From: Terrimesophilobacter sp964651535
Lineage (GTDB): Bacteria; Actinomycetota; Actinomycetes; Actinomycetales; Microbacteriaceae
DNA: 64,000 nt
Direction: 5' to 3'
Assembly: GCA_964651535.1 (NCBI GenBank)
Contig: CAZYYE010000002.1
Span: 682,001 to 746,000 of the forward strand
Position 1 is the first letter of the stretch, and every line of letters starts with the position of its first letter. Positions 49,227-57,606 of the stretch are shown here, piece after piece. Made by a program: the position numbers and the translations under genes. The notes below the pieces were generated by a model, which did no database searches, was not told the origin of the DNA, and saw only the letters and a list, made by a program, of their open reading frames with translations.

Positions 49227-50867
49227 ATGTCTGACGGCCCCCTCATCGTGCAAAGCGACCGCACCGTGCTGCTCGAAGTCGCGCATCCGAACGCCGACGA
49301 CGCCCGCCACGAACTCGCCATCTTCGCCGAACTGGAGCGCGCTCCGGAGCACATCCACACGTACCGGATCACGCGGCTCGGCCTCTGGAACGCCCGTGCA
49401 GCAGGCCACGAAGCCGACGACATGCTGGCGACGCTCGAGCGGTTCTCCAAGTTTCCGGTGCCGCAATCCGTGGCCATCGACATCCGCGAAACCGTGGGGC
49501 GGTACGGGCGGCTCGTGATCGAGCGCACGGAGGCGGGCGAGCTCGAACTGCATTCGACGGATGCGGCGGTGCTCGCCGAAATCGCCCGCGCAAAGCGCGT
49601 CGTGCCGCTCCTCACCGAGCAGCTCGCGCCCGACCGGTTCGGCGTTCTCCCGTGGGCGCGTGGCCAGCTCAAACAGGAACTTGTGAAACTCGGCTGGCCG
49701 GCCGAAGACCTCGCCGGATACACTCCCGGAACGCCACACGAGATCGCGTTGGAAACCGCAGACTGGCACCTGCGGCCGTACCAGCAGGACGCGATCGACC
49801 ACTTCTTCGCGGGCGGCTCCGGCGTCGTCGTACTGCCCTGCGGCGCCGGAAAGACGCTCGTCGGCGCCGGGGCAATGGCCGAGGCGAAGACCACGACTCT
49901 CGTGCTCGTCACGAACACGGTTTCTGCCCGCCAGTGGCGCAGCGAACTGCTGCGGCGCACCTCGCTCACGGAGGAGGAGATCGGCGAGTACTCGGGGCAG
50001 GTGAAGGAGATCCGGCCGGTCACGATCGCGACGTACCAGATCCTCACCGCCAAACGGAAGGGCGAGTACGCGCACCTGTCGCTGCTCGACGCGATGGACT
50101 GGGGGCTCGTCATTTACGACGAAGTGCACTTGCTGCCGGCGCCAGTGTTCAAGCTCACCGCCGAGTTGCAGGCGCGGCGGCGCCTTGGTCTCACGGCGAC
50201 GCTCGTGCGCGAGGATGGCCGCGAAGGCGACGTGTTCAGCCTGATCGGGCCGAAACGGTTCGACGCCCCGTGGAAGGAAATCGAGGCGCAGGGGTTCATC
50301 TCGCCGGCATCCTGCTTTGAAGTGCGCATCGACCTGCCGCAGCAGGAACGGCTCGAGTATGCGGCGAGCGCTGATGACGAACGGTACCGGCTTGCGGCCA
50401 CCGCCCCCGCGAAGCTGCGCGTTGTGCGGCGGCTCGTCGAGCAGCACGCGGGCGAGCGGATCCTCGTGATCGGCCAGTACCTCGACCAGATCGACATGCT
50501 CGCGGATGCCCTGAACGCCCCCAAGCTCACTGGCGCGACCCCCGTGGACGAGCGCGAACGGCTGTACCAGGAGTTCCGTGACGGCACCACGAAAGTGCTT
50601 GTCGTCTCCAAAGTCGCGAACTTCTCGGTGGACCTGCCCGAGGCGACCGTCGCGATCCAGGTTTCGGGCTCGTTCGGATCCCGGCAGGAGGAGGCGCAGC
50701 GTCTCGGCAGGTTGCTGCGGCCGAAGGAATCCGGCCTGCCCGCGAACTTCTACACGCTCGTCGCACGCGACACCGTCGACCAGGATTTCGCCCAGAACCG
50801 GCAACGTTTCCTCGCCGAGCAGGGCTACGCCTACACGATCCTCGACGCCTCAGCCCTAGTGTCTTAA
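49227..50867 (+). CDS. XPB/Ercc3-type DNA repair helicase
   Basis: A 546-residue SF2 helicase. N-terminal damage-recognition-like domain to ~180; Walker A in PCGAGKT; DEVH box in IYDEVHLL; TATLVREDGRE holding the RED motif; motif VI in EEAQRLGRLLRPK. It is the bacterial counterpart of XPB (Rv0861c), a 3'-5' helicase. It lacks the Bax1 nuclease partner found in archaea; the Rv0862c-like gene is the local partner. A palindromic repeat begins 13 nt after the stop. Confidence 0.93.
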   Translation: MSDGPLIVQSDRTVLLEVAHPNADDARHELAIFAELERAPEHIHTYRITRLGLWNARAAGHEADDMLATLERFSKFPVPQSVAIDIRETVGRYGRLVIERTEAGELELHSTDAAVLAEIARAKRVVPLLTEQLAPDRFGVLPWARGQLKQELVKLGWPAEDLAGYTPGTPHEIALETADWHLRPYQQDAIDHFFAGGSGVVVLPCGAGKTLVGAGAMAEAKTTTLVLVTNTVSARQWRSELLRRTSLTEEEIGEYSGQVKEIRPVTIATYQILTAKRKGEYAHLSLLDAMDWGLVIYDEVHLLPAPVFKLTAELQARRRLGLTATLVREDGREGDVFSLIGPKRFDAPWKEIEAQGFISPASCFEVRIDLPQQERLEYAASADDERYRLAATAPAKLRVVRRLVEQHAGERILVIGQYLDQIDMLADALNAPKLTGATPVDERERLYQEFRDGTTKVLVVSKVANFSVDLPEATVAIQVSGSFGSRQEEAQRLGRLLRPKESGLPANFYTLVARDTVDQDFAQNRQRFLAEQGYAYTILDASALVS

Positions 50868-50880
50868 CCCCCGCACCCCT

Positions 50881-50943
50881 CCGCGAGTGTGCACTTGTGG
50901 TCGTTCTCACGCGCCCAAAGCCGCCACAAGTGCACACTCGCGG
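50881..50943. repeat. Palindromic repeat, family 2, copy 1
   Basis: CCGCGAGTGTGCACTTGTGG and its exact reverse complement (50881-50900, 50924-50943) form a 20-bp stem with a 23-nt loop. The nuclease stop codon is 8 nt away. Confidence 0.93.
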
Positions 50944-50951
50944 GGGATAAG

Positions 50952-51881
50952 TTAGCGGCGCCAGCCGGCATCCTCCAGGGCCGTCCGTACCTTGTATACG
51001 ATCGTGGCCTTTCGGCGCAGGTGCGAACTGTTGAGCCGGATGACGCGCCACCCTTCCTCCATCACTTCATCGAGTCGGTCGATGTCGTGATGGGACTGCT
51101 CCACGCTCCCGAAATGGTGCTCGCCGTCATACTCGACCAGCACCCGGTAGTCGGGATAAACCATGTCGCCGAGGGCAATGAATGCACCATACCGATTGAG
51201 GATTCTCGCATTCACTACGGGTTCGGGCAGTCCGGCCTCGGCAATGATGAGCCGGATGCGAGTCTCCATTGGCGAGTCCACGCCCGGTCGAACGGATGCG
51301 AACGCCTGCCGAAGCAATCGTGCGCCTCGGTGCCCACGGTGATCCCTCACCGCGTCGGCGAGGTCGCGCATCGTCGCCAGCGGCTGCATCCTGCGCACGA
51401 GCGCATCCCCTATCGACACCAGGCTTGTGAACCCAACCATTGTTGACAGGTATCGCCACGTCTCCGTCGGCGAGGTGACACGCAACCCGTCAATCGACTC
51501 GATCGTCGCCTTCTCCAGACGATGCGCGATCACGCCTCGCATCCGAATCGGACCGATGTCGCCCACCACGCCGACATGAATTTGTGTGTCGTTCCGAAGT
51601 TGCCGCGGCAAGGGGAGTCCGTGAAGTATCGCCGCGGTGACATGGCTGAAGAACTGCTCCGGCTGCATCCGGGTCGCATATGCGCCGCACAGTTGGTGAA
51701 CGTTCGGATCTTCTCTTGCCGGCATCCGCACACCACGGTATGGGGCGATCAGATCTTTCGAGCGGGTTCGGCCGCGCGTCGTACCGGCTTCGGATGCTTC
51801 AGCGGTTGAGAATGCACGCCCCGCCAGGGTGGTCGCCAGGGGGCTCGGATATCTCACGCGGACATTGTGGCAGCGCGTCAC
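50952..51881 (-). CDS. AbiEi-like N-domain + DUF559 (Vsr-like) nuclease
   Basis: A 309-residue protein with the same plan as the gene at 8.5 kb: a winged-helix-like N-terminal part (AFSTAEASEAGTTRGRTRS, PYRGVRM), a middle segment (TRMQPEQFFSHVTAAILHGLPLP), and a C-terminal DUF559 domain. The nuclease pocket shows ALGDMVYPDYRVLVEYDGEHH, then HDIDRLDEVMEEGWRVIRL. EYDGEHH is a canonical core. Start is GTG 51881, supported by GAGGG upstream; GTG 51857 is an alternative. It lies between two inverted copies of palindrome family 2. Endonuclease activity is predicted; biological role unknown. Confidence 0.78.
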   Translation of the reverse strand: MTRCHNVRVRYPSPLATTLAGRAFSTAEASEAGTTRGRTRSKDLIAPYRGVRMPAREDPNVHQLCGAYATRMQPEQFFSHVTAAILHGLPLPRQLRNDTQIHVGVVGDIGPIRMRGVIAHRLEKATIESIDGLRVTSPTETWRYLSTMVGFTSLVSIGDALVRRMQPLATMRDLADAVRDHRGHRGARLLRQAFASVRPGVDSPMETRIRLIIAEAGLPEPVVNARILNRYGAFIALGDMVYPDYRVLVEYDGEHHFGSVEQSHHDIDRLDEVMEEGWRVIRLNSSHLRRKATIVYKVRTALEDAGWRR

Positions 51882-51920
51882 CGCTGTCCCTCAACTCTCT
51901 CCACAATCCCCTAGACCCCT

Positions 51921-51983
51921 CCGCGAGTGTGCACTTGTGGCGGCTTTGTGCGCGTGAGAACGACCACAAGTGCACACTCGCGG
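51921..51983. repeat. Palindromic repeat, family 2, copy 2 (inverted)
   Basis: The same 20-bp arms (51921-51940, 51964-51983). The 23-nt loop is the reverse complement of the loop in copy 1 with one mismatch. The two copies are therefore 63-bp inverted repeats around the nuclease gene. Copy 2 ends 8 nt from the next stop codon. Confidence 0.93.
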
Positions 51984-51991
51984 GAATGGGG

Positions 51992-52753
51992 TTAGGGGAG
52001 GCGGTAGCGCAGGAGGAGGGTGCTGCCCGAGGAGAGGACGCTCGCGAGCGTGAGGCGGACGGATGCCGGCAGCACGCCGGCCGTGATCCGCGCCGCGCCG
52101 CCCGCCTCCAGGGTCGGGCTCACCGTGAGAAACAGTTCATCGACGGCCGCATCCGCGAGCAGCGAGCCGAACAGGTGCGGGCCACCCTCGCACAGGATGT
52201 TGCCCAGTCCACGCTCGCGAAGCGCCGACACGATCGCCGGGCCGTGCACAAGCTCCGAGCCGGCGACCACGACATCCGCGCTCGCCTCGAACTCGGCTGC
52301 ACGCACCGCGCCACGAGACGTTGTGAACACGATCGGCCGCACCGGCGCCTTCGTGAAAATGTCCGAGCCGGGGTCGAGGTTCAGGGACCCCGTCACGATC
52401 GCGAACACCGGATGCTCCGGCAACCCGTTCGCCACGCGCCAGCGGGCGGACTCCACGCTCACCCGCATCGCGCCATACCCCTCATCGCGCACGGTCCCTG
52501 CGCCGACCAGCACGACATCGCACACGCGTCGCAGCAATTCGAAGTGGCGTTTGTCCGCGTCATCCGAGAGCCCGCCGGAGCGGCCGTCGTGCGTCACGGC
52601 TCCATCCACGCTCGACACGAAATTCACGCGCAGCACCGGTCCATCCGACCGGAGCGAGGCCACAATGTCGGCGTCGCTCAGTTCCTCCGACTCGACCGGC
52701 CATAGCCGGCGGATCGCACCGGACGGGGAGGTGCTTTGCAGCGAAGTGCTCAT
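51992..52753 (-). CDS. RibD_C-domain reductase
   Basis: A 253-residue protein of the RibD C-terminal (dihydrofolate reductase-like fold) family. VNFVSSVDGAVTHDGRSGGLS, DVVLVGAGTVRDEGYG and ILCEGGPHLFGSLL are the NADPH and substrate motifs. No deaminase domain is attached. It could reduce a riboflavin precursor or a pterin. ATG 52753 overlaps the folP stop by 4 nt, which favours a pterin or folate role. Confidence 0.85.
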   Translation of the reverse strand: MSTSLQSTSPSGAIRRLWPVESEELSDADIVASLRSDGPVLRVNFVSSVDGAVTHDGRSGGLSDDADKRHFELLRRVCDVVLVGAGTVRDEGYGAMRVSVESARWRVANGLPEHPVFAIVTGSLNLDPGSDIFTKAPVRPIVFTTSRGAVRAAEFEASADVVVAGSELVHGPAIVSALRERGLGNILCEGGPHLFGSLLADAAVDELFLTVSPTLEAGGAARITAGVLPASVRLTLASVLSSGSTLLLRYRLP

Positions 52754-53610
52754 CCCATATTGTGAAGCGTCCACGGTGGTTCGCGCCAACCGAGGATCCC
52801 CTCAACCATCCGGACGGCGGCAACCGTCGCCGGGACGTCGTGCATGCGCAGGATGCGCGCACCCTCCACAATGCAGTACACCGCACCCGCGAGCGACCCC
52901 TCGAGCCGCTCCCCCTGGCGGCGGTCCGTCATTTCGCCGACGAAGTCCTTGTTGGAGACCGCGGCGAGCGTCGGATACCCGAGCTCAACCACCTCGTGCA
53001 GGCGCCGGGTGAGTTCGAGCGAGTGGAACGTGTTCTTGTTCAGGTCGTGACCGGGGTCGACGATGATGCGCTCGTCCGGGATGCCGGCATCCCTCGACCA
53101 CTCGATGCGATCACGCAGGAAGTCGATGACGTCGTCCACCACGTCCACATACTCGGGTCTGGGCGGTTCCGCGCGCGGCGGCGACATGCTGTGGGTGAGC
53201 ACGAGAGTCGCGTCGGTGCCCGCGATCGTCGAGGCCATGGCGGGATCGAAGAGACCGCTCGTGTCGTTGATCACGGATGCGCCCGCCTCAATCGAGGCTG
53301 CGGCGACGGCGGCGCTGAACGTGTCCACGGAGATCACGACATCCGACCTCTTCGCGATTTCGGAAACGACAGGTACGACGCGTTCGAGTTCTTCCTCGAG
53401 CGTGACGACGGGACCGCGACCGAACGGCACCCCGCCGATGTCCACCCAGTCGGCGCCATCCTTCACGGCCTGGAGCGCGGCGTCGACCGCGCGGTCGAGG
53501 GCGAACGTCGCGCCCTTGTCGAAGAAGGAATCCGGCGTGCGGTTGATGATCGCCATGACGGCGACTTCACGGTCGAAGTCGAACGTGCGCCCGCCGATGG
53601 TCCTGTGCAA
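52750..53610 (-). CDS. Dihydropteroate synthase-like protein (FolP2 type)
   Basis: A 286-residue TIM-barrel DHPS homologue. MAIINRTPDSFFDKG, WVDIGGVPFGRGP, VISVDTF, GASVINDTSG and DPGHDLNKN follow the DHPS plan, but details match the FolP2 (Rv1207) paralogue rather than FolP1. FolP2 of mycobacteria does not complement DHPS loss, so activity is uncertain. The start is a TTG immediately after the upstream TAG. Confidence 0.85.
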   Translation of the reverse strand: MHRTIGGRTFDFDREVAVMAIINRTPDSFFDKGATFALDRAVDAALQAVKDGADWVDIGGVPFGRGPVVTLEEELERVVPVVSEIAKRSDVVISVDTFSAAVAAASIEAGASVINDTSGLFDPAMASTIAGTDATLVLTHSMSPPRAEPPRPEYVDVVDDVIDFLRDRIEWSRDAGIPDERIIVDPGHDLNKNTFHSLELTRRLHEVVELGYPTLAAVSNKDFVGEMTDRRQGERLEGSLAGAVYCIVEGARILRMHDVPATVAAVRMVEGILGWREPPWTLHNMG

Positions 53611-54840
53611 CTAGATGTCCTTCAGGTCGACGGATTCGTCGGTCAGCCTCGACTCGTCCATCACTTTACCTTCGCGGATGAGGCGCTGCACCTGGTCGTT
53701 CACGTCCCACACGTTCACGTTCATGCCAGCGACCACCCGGTCGTCCTTGAGCCAGAACGCGATGAACTCGCGACCCTCCCGGTTTCCGCGGTACACGACT
53801 TTCGCGCCCTTGGTCATGGGGCCGTATCCCGAGTACTCCATGCCCACGTCGAACTGGTCGGTGTAGAAGTACGGGATGTCTTCGAAGCTCTCATTCTGTC
53901 CGAGCATCCCGCGTGCCGCCGCCGGTCCTTCGTTGAGCGCGTTCGCCCAGTGCTCGCTGCGCAAGCGCATGTTCGCGAGCGGGTGGAACGCGTTCGCGAC
54001 GTCGCCCGCCGCGAAGATGTCCGGGTCGCTCGTCTGCATCGCCTGGTCCACGACGATCCCGTTCTCCGTGATGATGCCGGCGTCATCCGCGAGTGCAACG
54101 TTCGGCACCGCGCCGACGCCGATGAGCACGAGGTCGGCGGGGATCACCTCACCCGTCTTCAGTTGCACGCCCGCGACCTTGCCGTGGCTGCCGACGATCT
54201 TGTCGACGACGACGGACATCCGCATGTCGACGCCGTGTTCCTTGTGCAGATCGTGGAACATCATGCCGAGTTCGTCGCCGATGGCATTGGCGAGCGGGAT
54301 CGGAACCTGCTCAAGGATCGTGACGTCGTTTCCGAGCGTGCGCGCGGTCGCGCCGACCTCCATGCCGATCCAGCCGGATCCGATGAGCACGAGATTGCGT
54401 CCCCCGCCGGAAAGTTCCTTGTGCAGCGCCTTGGAGTCGTCAAGCGTGCGAAGGTAGTGCACGCCGCCGAGCTCCGCGCCGTCGATGGTCAGAAGGCGCG
54501 GAGAGGAACCGGTCGCCAATAGCAGCTTGTCGTAGTGGAGCGGCTTGCCTCCGTCGACCGTCACTTCGTGGTCCCGCGAGTTCACACCGTACGCTTTCGT
54601 GTTCGTGAGCAGTTCGATGTTGTTCTCGGCGTACCAGGAATCCGGGTGCACGAACACGGCGTCGAGCCCGTCCGACCCGTTCAGGTATCCTTTCGACAGC
54701 GGCGGCCGGATGTACGGTGCGTGCGGCTCTTTTCCGATGAGCTGGATGGTCCCGTCGAAGCCCTGCTTGCGCAGTTCTTCCGCGGCAGAAACCCCGGCGA
54801 GCCCTCCGCCGACGATGATGAAGTTCTTTTTGGTAGCCAT
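53611..54840 (-). CDS. FAD/NAD(P)-dependent oxidoreductase, ferredoxin reductase/AIF type
   Basis: A 409-residue pyridine nucleotide-disulfide-family reductase. FAD motif FIIVGGGLAGVSAAEEL, NAD motif VLIGSGWIGMEVG, and IFAAGDVANAF near the flavin. A C-terminal reductase-like domain follows. No redox Cys pair is present, so it is of the ferredoxin/rubredoxin reductase or AIF class. Its position between folE and folP is unusual. SD GGAGAA before ATG. Confidence 0.87.
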   Translation of the reverse strand: MATKKNFIIVGGGLAGVSAAEELRKQGFDGTIQLIGKEPHAPYIRPPLSKGYLNGSDGLDAVFVHPDSWYAENNIELLTNTKAYGVNSRDHEVTVDGGKPLHYDKLLLATGSSPRLLTIDGAELGGVHYLRTLDDSKALHKELSGGGRNLVLIGSGWIGMEVGATARTLGNDVTILEQVPIPLANAIGDELGMMFHDLHKEHGVDMRMSVVVDKIVGSHGKVAGVQLKTGEVIPADLVLIGVGAVPNVALADDAGIITENGIVVDQAMQTSDPDIFAAGDVANAFHPLANMRLRSEHWANALNEGPAAARGMLGQNESFEDIPYFYTDQFDVGMEYSGYGPMTKGAKVVYRGNREGREFIAFWLKDDRVVAGMNVNVWDVNDQVQRLIREGKVMDESRLTDESVDLKDI

Positions 54841-54868
54841 GATGTTCTCCTTCGTGCGGATGCCGCGC

Positions 54869-55501
54869 TTACGCGGGCAGGTCCGCTCCCGCGAGCCTGA
54901 ACTGGCGTCGCATCGCGTTTTCTTTCGCCAGCACTCCGGTGAATGCCGTCGTTGTGGTGGTTGCGCCGGCGGATTGCGCGCCGCGCATCGTCATGCACAG
55001 ATGTTCGGCCTCGAGCACGACTCCCACGCCTCGGGGCGCAAGCTGCTCTATCAGGTAGGCCGATATCTGCTGGGTAAGTCGTTCCTGCACCTGCAAGTCG
55101 CGCGAGAACAGCTCGACGACCCTGGCGAGTTTGGAGAGCCCGACGAGCCGGTCGCCGGGAACGTATCCGACATGGGCTACGCCCCGGAATGGCAGCAAGT
55201 GGTGCTCGCACAGGGAATGGAACGGGATGTCCCGAACGAGCACGAGTTCTTTGTACCCTTCGTCGTTCGGGAAGGTCGTCATCGTGAAGTCGCGGGGGGT
55301 CAGCATTTCGAGGAGGCTCGCCGCGACGCGGCGCGGCGTGTCGGCCAGGTGCTCGCTCGTGACATCGCGGCCGAGCGCGCTCAGGAGGTCTGCGACGGCC
55401 AGCTCGGCGCGCATCCGCTGATCATCGATGTCGACGGCGTGTAGCGGCGCAACGAATCGTGCGCCGTCATCCGGGCCCTCGTGCAGTGTCGCCTGACTCA
55501 T
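54869..55501 (-). CDS. folE: GTP cyclohydrolase I
   Basis: A 210-residue enzyme that converts GTP to dihydroneopterin triphosphate. Zinc residues are in HSLCEHHLLPF and AEHLCMTMRG; the DTPRRVA and RLVGLSKLARVVE motifs complete the site. First gene of a four-gene operon. It is divergent from an HTH regulator that may control it. Confidence 0.92.
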   Translation of the reverse strand: MSQATLHEGPDDGARFVAPLHAVDIDDQRMRAELAVADLLSALGRDVTSEHLADTPRRVAASLLEMLTPRDFTMTTFPNDEGYKELVLVRDIPFHSLCEHHLLPFRGVAHVGYVPGDRLVGLSKLARVVELFSRDLQVQERLTQQISAYLIEQLAPRGVGVVLEAEHLCMTMRGAQSAGATTTTTAFTGVLAKENAMRRQFRLAGADLPA

Positions 55502-55583
55502 GCCTGCTCCTTAACGTCTGGCTCGCCTATACCCGACTCTACGTGCCCCAAAATTCTTTTGTCAAGTTTCACGTTTTTAGAGT

Positions 55584-55589
55584 TATGAT
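55584..55589 (+). promoter_or_regulatory. -10 element of HTH regulator gene
   Basis: TATGAT lies 7 nt before ATG 55597, with TTGTCA 19 nt further up as a possible -35 box. This supports a leaderless start at 55597 rather than the upstream ATG codons. Confidence 0.45.
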
Positions 55590-55596
55590 GGTGGAC

Positions 55597-56262
55597 ATGA
55601 ACGAGTCGACTACCGAACAGATCTCCGCAATCGCGGCAATCCGTGACCCGCAGCGGCGGGCGCTGTTCGATTTCATCAGTCGCGGCGGGGTGCCGATAAG
55701 TAGGGACGATGCGGCGGAAGCGCTGGGGATTCCGCGCAGCACGGCGGCATTTCACCTCGACAGGCTCGTCGATGAGGGCGTTTTGGAAACCGAATTCAAA
55801 CGCCTGAGTGGAAAGACCGGTCCGGGTTCCGGTCGGCCCTCGAAGCTGTATCGGCGGGCGGGCGGCGAGATCAACGTCTCCATCCCGACCCGCCGGTACG
55901 AGCTCGCGGGAGACATGCTCGCGGCCGCGGTCGAGGAGTCCGATCGCACCGGGGAGCCCGTACGCGCGGTGCTCGCCACGATCTCCACCGAAACGGGGCG
56001 CAGGATCGGCGCATCGGCCGGCTCCCTGGATGCAGCGCTCGAGTCGTGCGGCTACGAACCCAAGGACGACGGTTCCGGCGGCATGGTGCTCGCGAATTGT
56101 CCTTTCCACCAACTCGCCACGAACCACACGGACGTGATCTGCCACGCGAACGTCGCCCTGCTCCAGGGCGTTGCCGAGGGGACATCCGAAACGGAGCGCA
56201 CGGTCGAGTTCGTGGCACCCGCCGACGGGCACTGCTGCGTGCGGGTCCGCGCCGCCGGCTAA
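55597..56262 (+). CDS. HTH regulator with C-terminal Cys motif
   Basis: A 221-residue ArsR/DeoR-like regulator. Winged helix near residues 20-75 (ISRDDAAEALGIPRSTAAFHLDRL). The C-terminal half has cysteines in ESCGYE, LANCPFHQLA, VICHANVALLQG and GHCCVRV. This spacing is like that of SufR-type regulators that hold an Fe-S cluster, but it is not identical. It may sense redox or iron and could regulate the divergent folE operon. In-frame ATGs at 55585 and 55588 are alternatives. Confidence 0.75.
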   Translation: MNESTTEQISAIAAIRDPQRRALFDFISRGGVPISRDDAAEALGIPRSTAAFHLDRLVDEGVLETEFKRLSGKTGPGSGRPSKLYRRAGGEINVSIPTRRYELAGDMLAAAVEESDRTGEPVRAVLATISTETGRRIGASAGSLDAALESCGYEPKDDGSGGMVLANCPFHQLATNHTDVICHANVALLQGVAEGTSETERTVEFVAPADGHCCVRVRAAG

Positions 56263-56263
56263 G

Positions 56264-56722
56264 TCACTGTCGCGACTGAAGCTGCTGCCGCCTCCGAGCC
56301 TCGTCGCGCCCCTGCCGGATCCGCATCTCGATGTCGATGAGAGGGCACGAGTAGTCGTAACGGTCGATGAGCCGGTGGCGAAGCAGGAACCCGGTGAGCC
56401 GCTCGACTATTCGCAGTTGCACTTTCGCCTGCACGGGGTCGGCCGGCAGCCACTCGGTTGTCACGAAAATCGACAGGATGAAGATCAGAGGGTCGGCATG
56501 CATGATCCGTGCGACCGCCCCGCCGGGATTGAACTCCCGTTCGATTGAGAGGATTGCGCGGTCGGAGTCGATGAGGACGCGTTCTGCTTCGCTCTCGCAA
56601 CACAACCGAAGGCGCCGTTCGACATCCGCGATGCGGCGAAGGCCGAGCCCAGTCTTGCCCTCGAACTGTTCGACGAAGAAGTGGGCCAGGATTTCATCGA
56701 TCGTGGGGCGGGTCGCTTTCAT
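56264..56722 (-). CDS. Hypothetical cytoplasmic protein
   Basis: A 152-residue protein (MKATRPTIDEILAHFFVEQ; ends RRRQQLQSRQ). Predicted mostly helical with one hydrophobic stretch (DPLIFILSIFV). No family is recognised. It converges with the HTH regulator with a 1-nt gap. The frame is open to 56776 but ATG 56722 is the first good start. Confidence 0.6.
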   Translation of the reverse strand: MKATRPTIDEILAHFFVEQFEGKTGLGLRRIADVERRLRLCCESEAERVLIDSDRAILSIEREFNPGGAVARIMHADPLIFILSIFVTTEWLPADPVQAKVQLRIVERLTGFLLRHRLIDRYDYSCPLIDIEMRIRQGRDEARRRQQLQSRQ

Positions 56723-56795
56723 GTGTTTACGATTGCGCGAGCCACCGACATACGCGACCCTCGCGAAAGGCCGCAACGACGACGGAACCGACTCT

Positions 56796-57191
56796 TCACG
56801 GGGTAACGGTTCGGACGTGCAGCCAGTCGAGTCGACGCTCCACGACGGTCCCCTCTGGCAATCGGGATGCGAAGCCGATCAAGTCCTCGATGATCTCCTC
56901 AGGCTCGCACGCGGTGCAGCAGGAACACCAGCCCTGCGCCTCGAAGCTCGCGATCAGAGCCTTGGTGTAGGAGGCCACATCAAGGTCGGGAATGTCGCGC
57001 ACGAGTGCCGTCGTCGTCGAGCCGTGCGAGTTCATTCCGGAGAACGAGCGACCACACCCGCAGACGCCGTACGGGTCGCGCTGACTTTCCTGGCACGGGT
57101 CGAGCATCCACACGAGTTCGCCTTCGACGCAATCGTCGAAGTCGGTGGATCGTGTTCCCTGCGTCGTGGCGGTGGCCACAAGTACCTTCAT
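56796..57191 (-). CDS. Conserved Cys-rich small protein
   Basis: A 131-residue protein beginning MKVLVATATTQGTRS. Cysteines occur in DDCVEGE, DPCQESQ, GVCGCGRSFSG and WCSCCTACEP, enough to bind metal. It resembles a conserved actinobacterial family of unknown function (CGC-x-R-S motif). AAGGA lies 9 nt before ATG 57191. Located between unrelated small genes. Confidence 0.7.
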   Translation of the reverse strand: MKVLVATATTQGTRSTDFDDCVEGELVWMLDPCQESQRDPYGVCGCGRSFSGMNSHGSTTTALVRDIPDLDVASYTKALIASFEAQGWCSCCTACEPEEIIEDLIGFASRLPEGTVVERRLDWLHVRTVTP

Positions 57192-57388
57192 TGCTTCGTT
57201 CCTTCCTCGAGCGGTAGCGCCTGCGCGCACCGACAATGTGATCGATGCGAGAACGGTAGAAGTGGGCGCCGACACCAGCTACGACACTGTGGAAATGCCG
57301 CAAACGGACGCTCTGGGGAGGAGAAGCGTGGCCCGCTACGTTTGTGCCCGATCGCGTCGATCGGTCACATGACGGAGCTTCCCCATCC

Positions 57389-57532
57389 TCAAGTGGAGGT
57401 ACGCGCCACTTCGGCGCCGCAGCGCCAGCAGGTCGCGGGCAGCGCGCCCTCGATCAATGCGCCGCACTCGTCGCACACGTGCTCGAGCCAGCAGACGGGA
57501 TCGCCCGCCGGCGTGAACTCGTTGTCGCCCAT
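57389..57532 (-). CDS. 47-residue zinc-ribbon protein
   Basis: A short gene found by reading the minus strand. It starts MGDNEFTPAGDPV and has CDECG and CWRCG, a CxxC-N-CxxC zinc ribbon, with an extra Cys and His in CWLEHV. It ends RTST. GAGG lies close to the ATG. A perfect small hairpin (57348-57364, CCGATCG/CGATCGG) follows the stop. Function unknown; DNA- or protein-binding is possible. Confidence 0.65.
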   Translation of the reverse strand: MGDNEFTPAGDPVCWLEHVCDECGALIEGALPATCWRCGAEVARTST

Positions 57533-57606
57533 TCCTCAAGTCTGCACCCAACGATCGTCGACCAACACTCAGACTTCTCCCAGCAAACGCGCAGATACTG
57601 GGCTGC

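Noticed and set aside
49158..50804. Minus-strand frame of 548 codons opposite the XPB helicase
   Set aside because: Shadow of a gene with intact helicase motifs.
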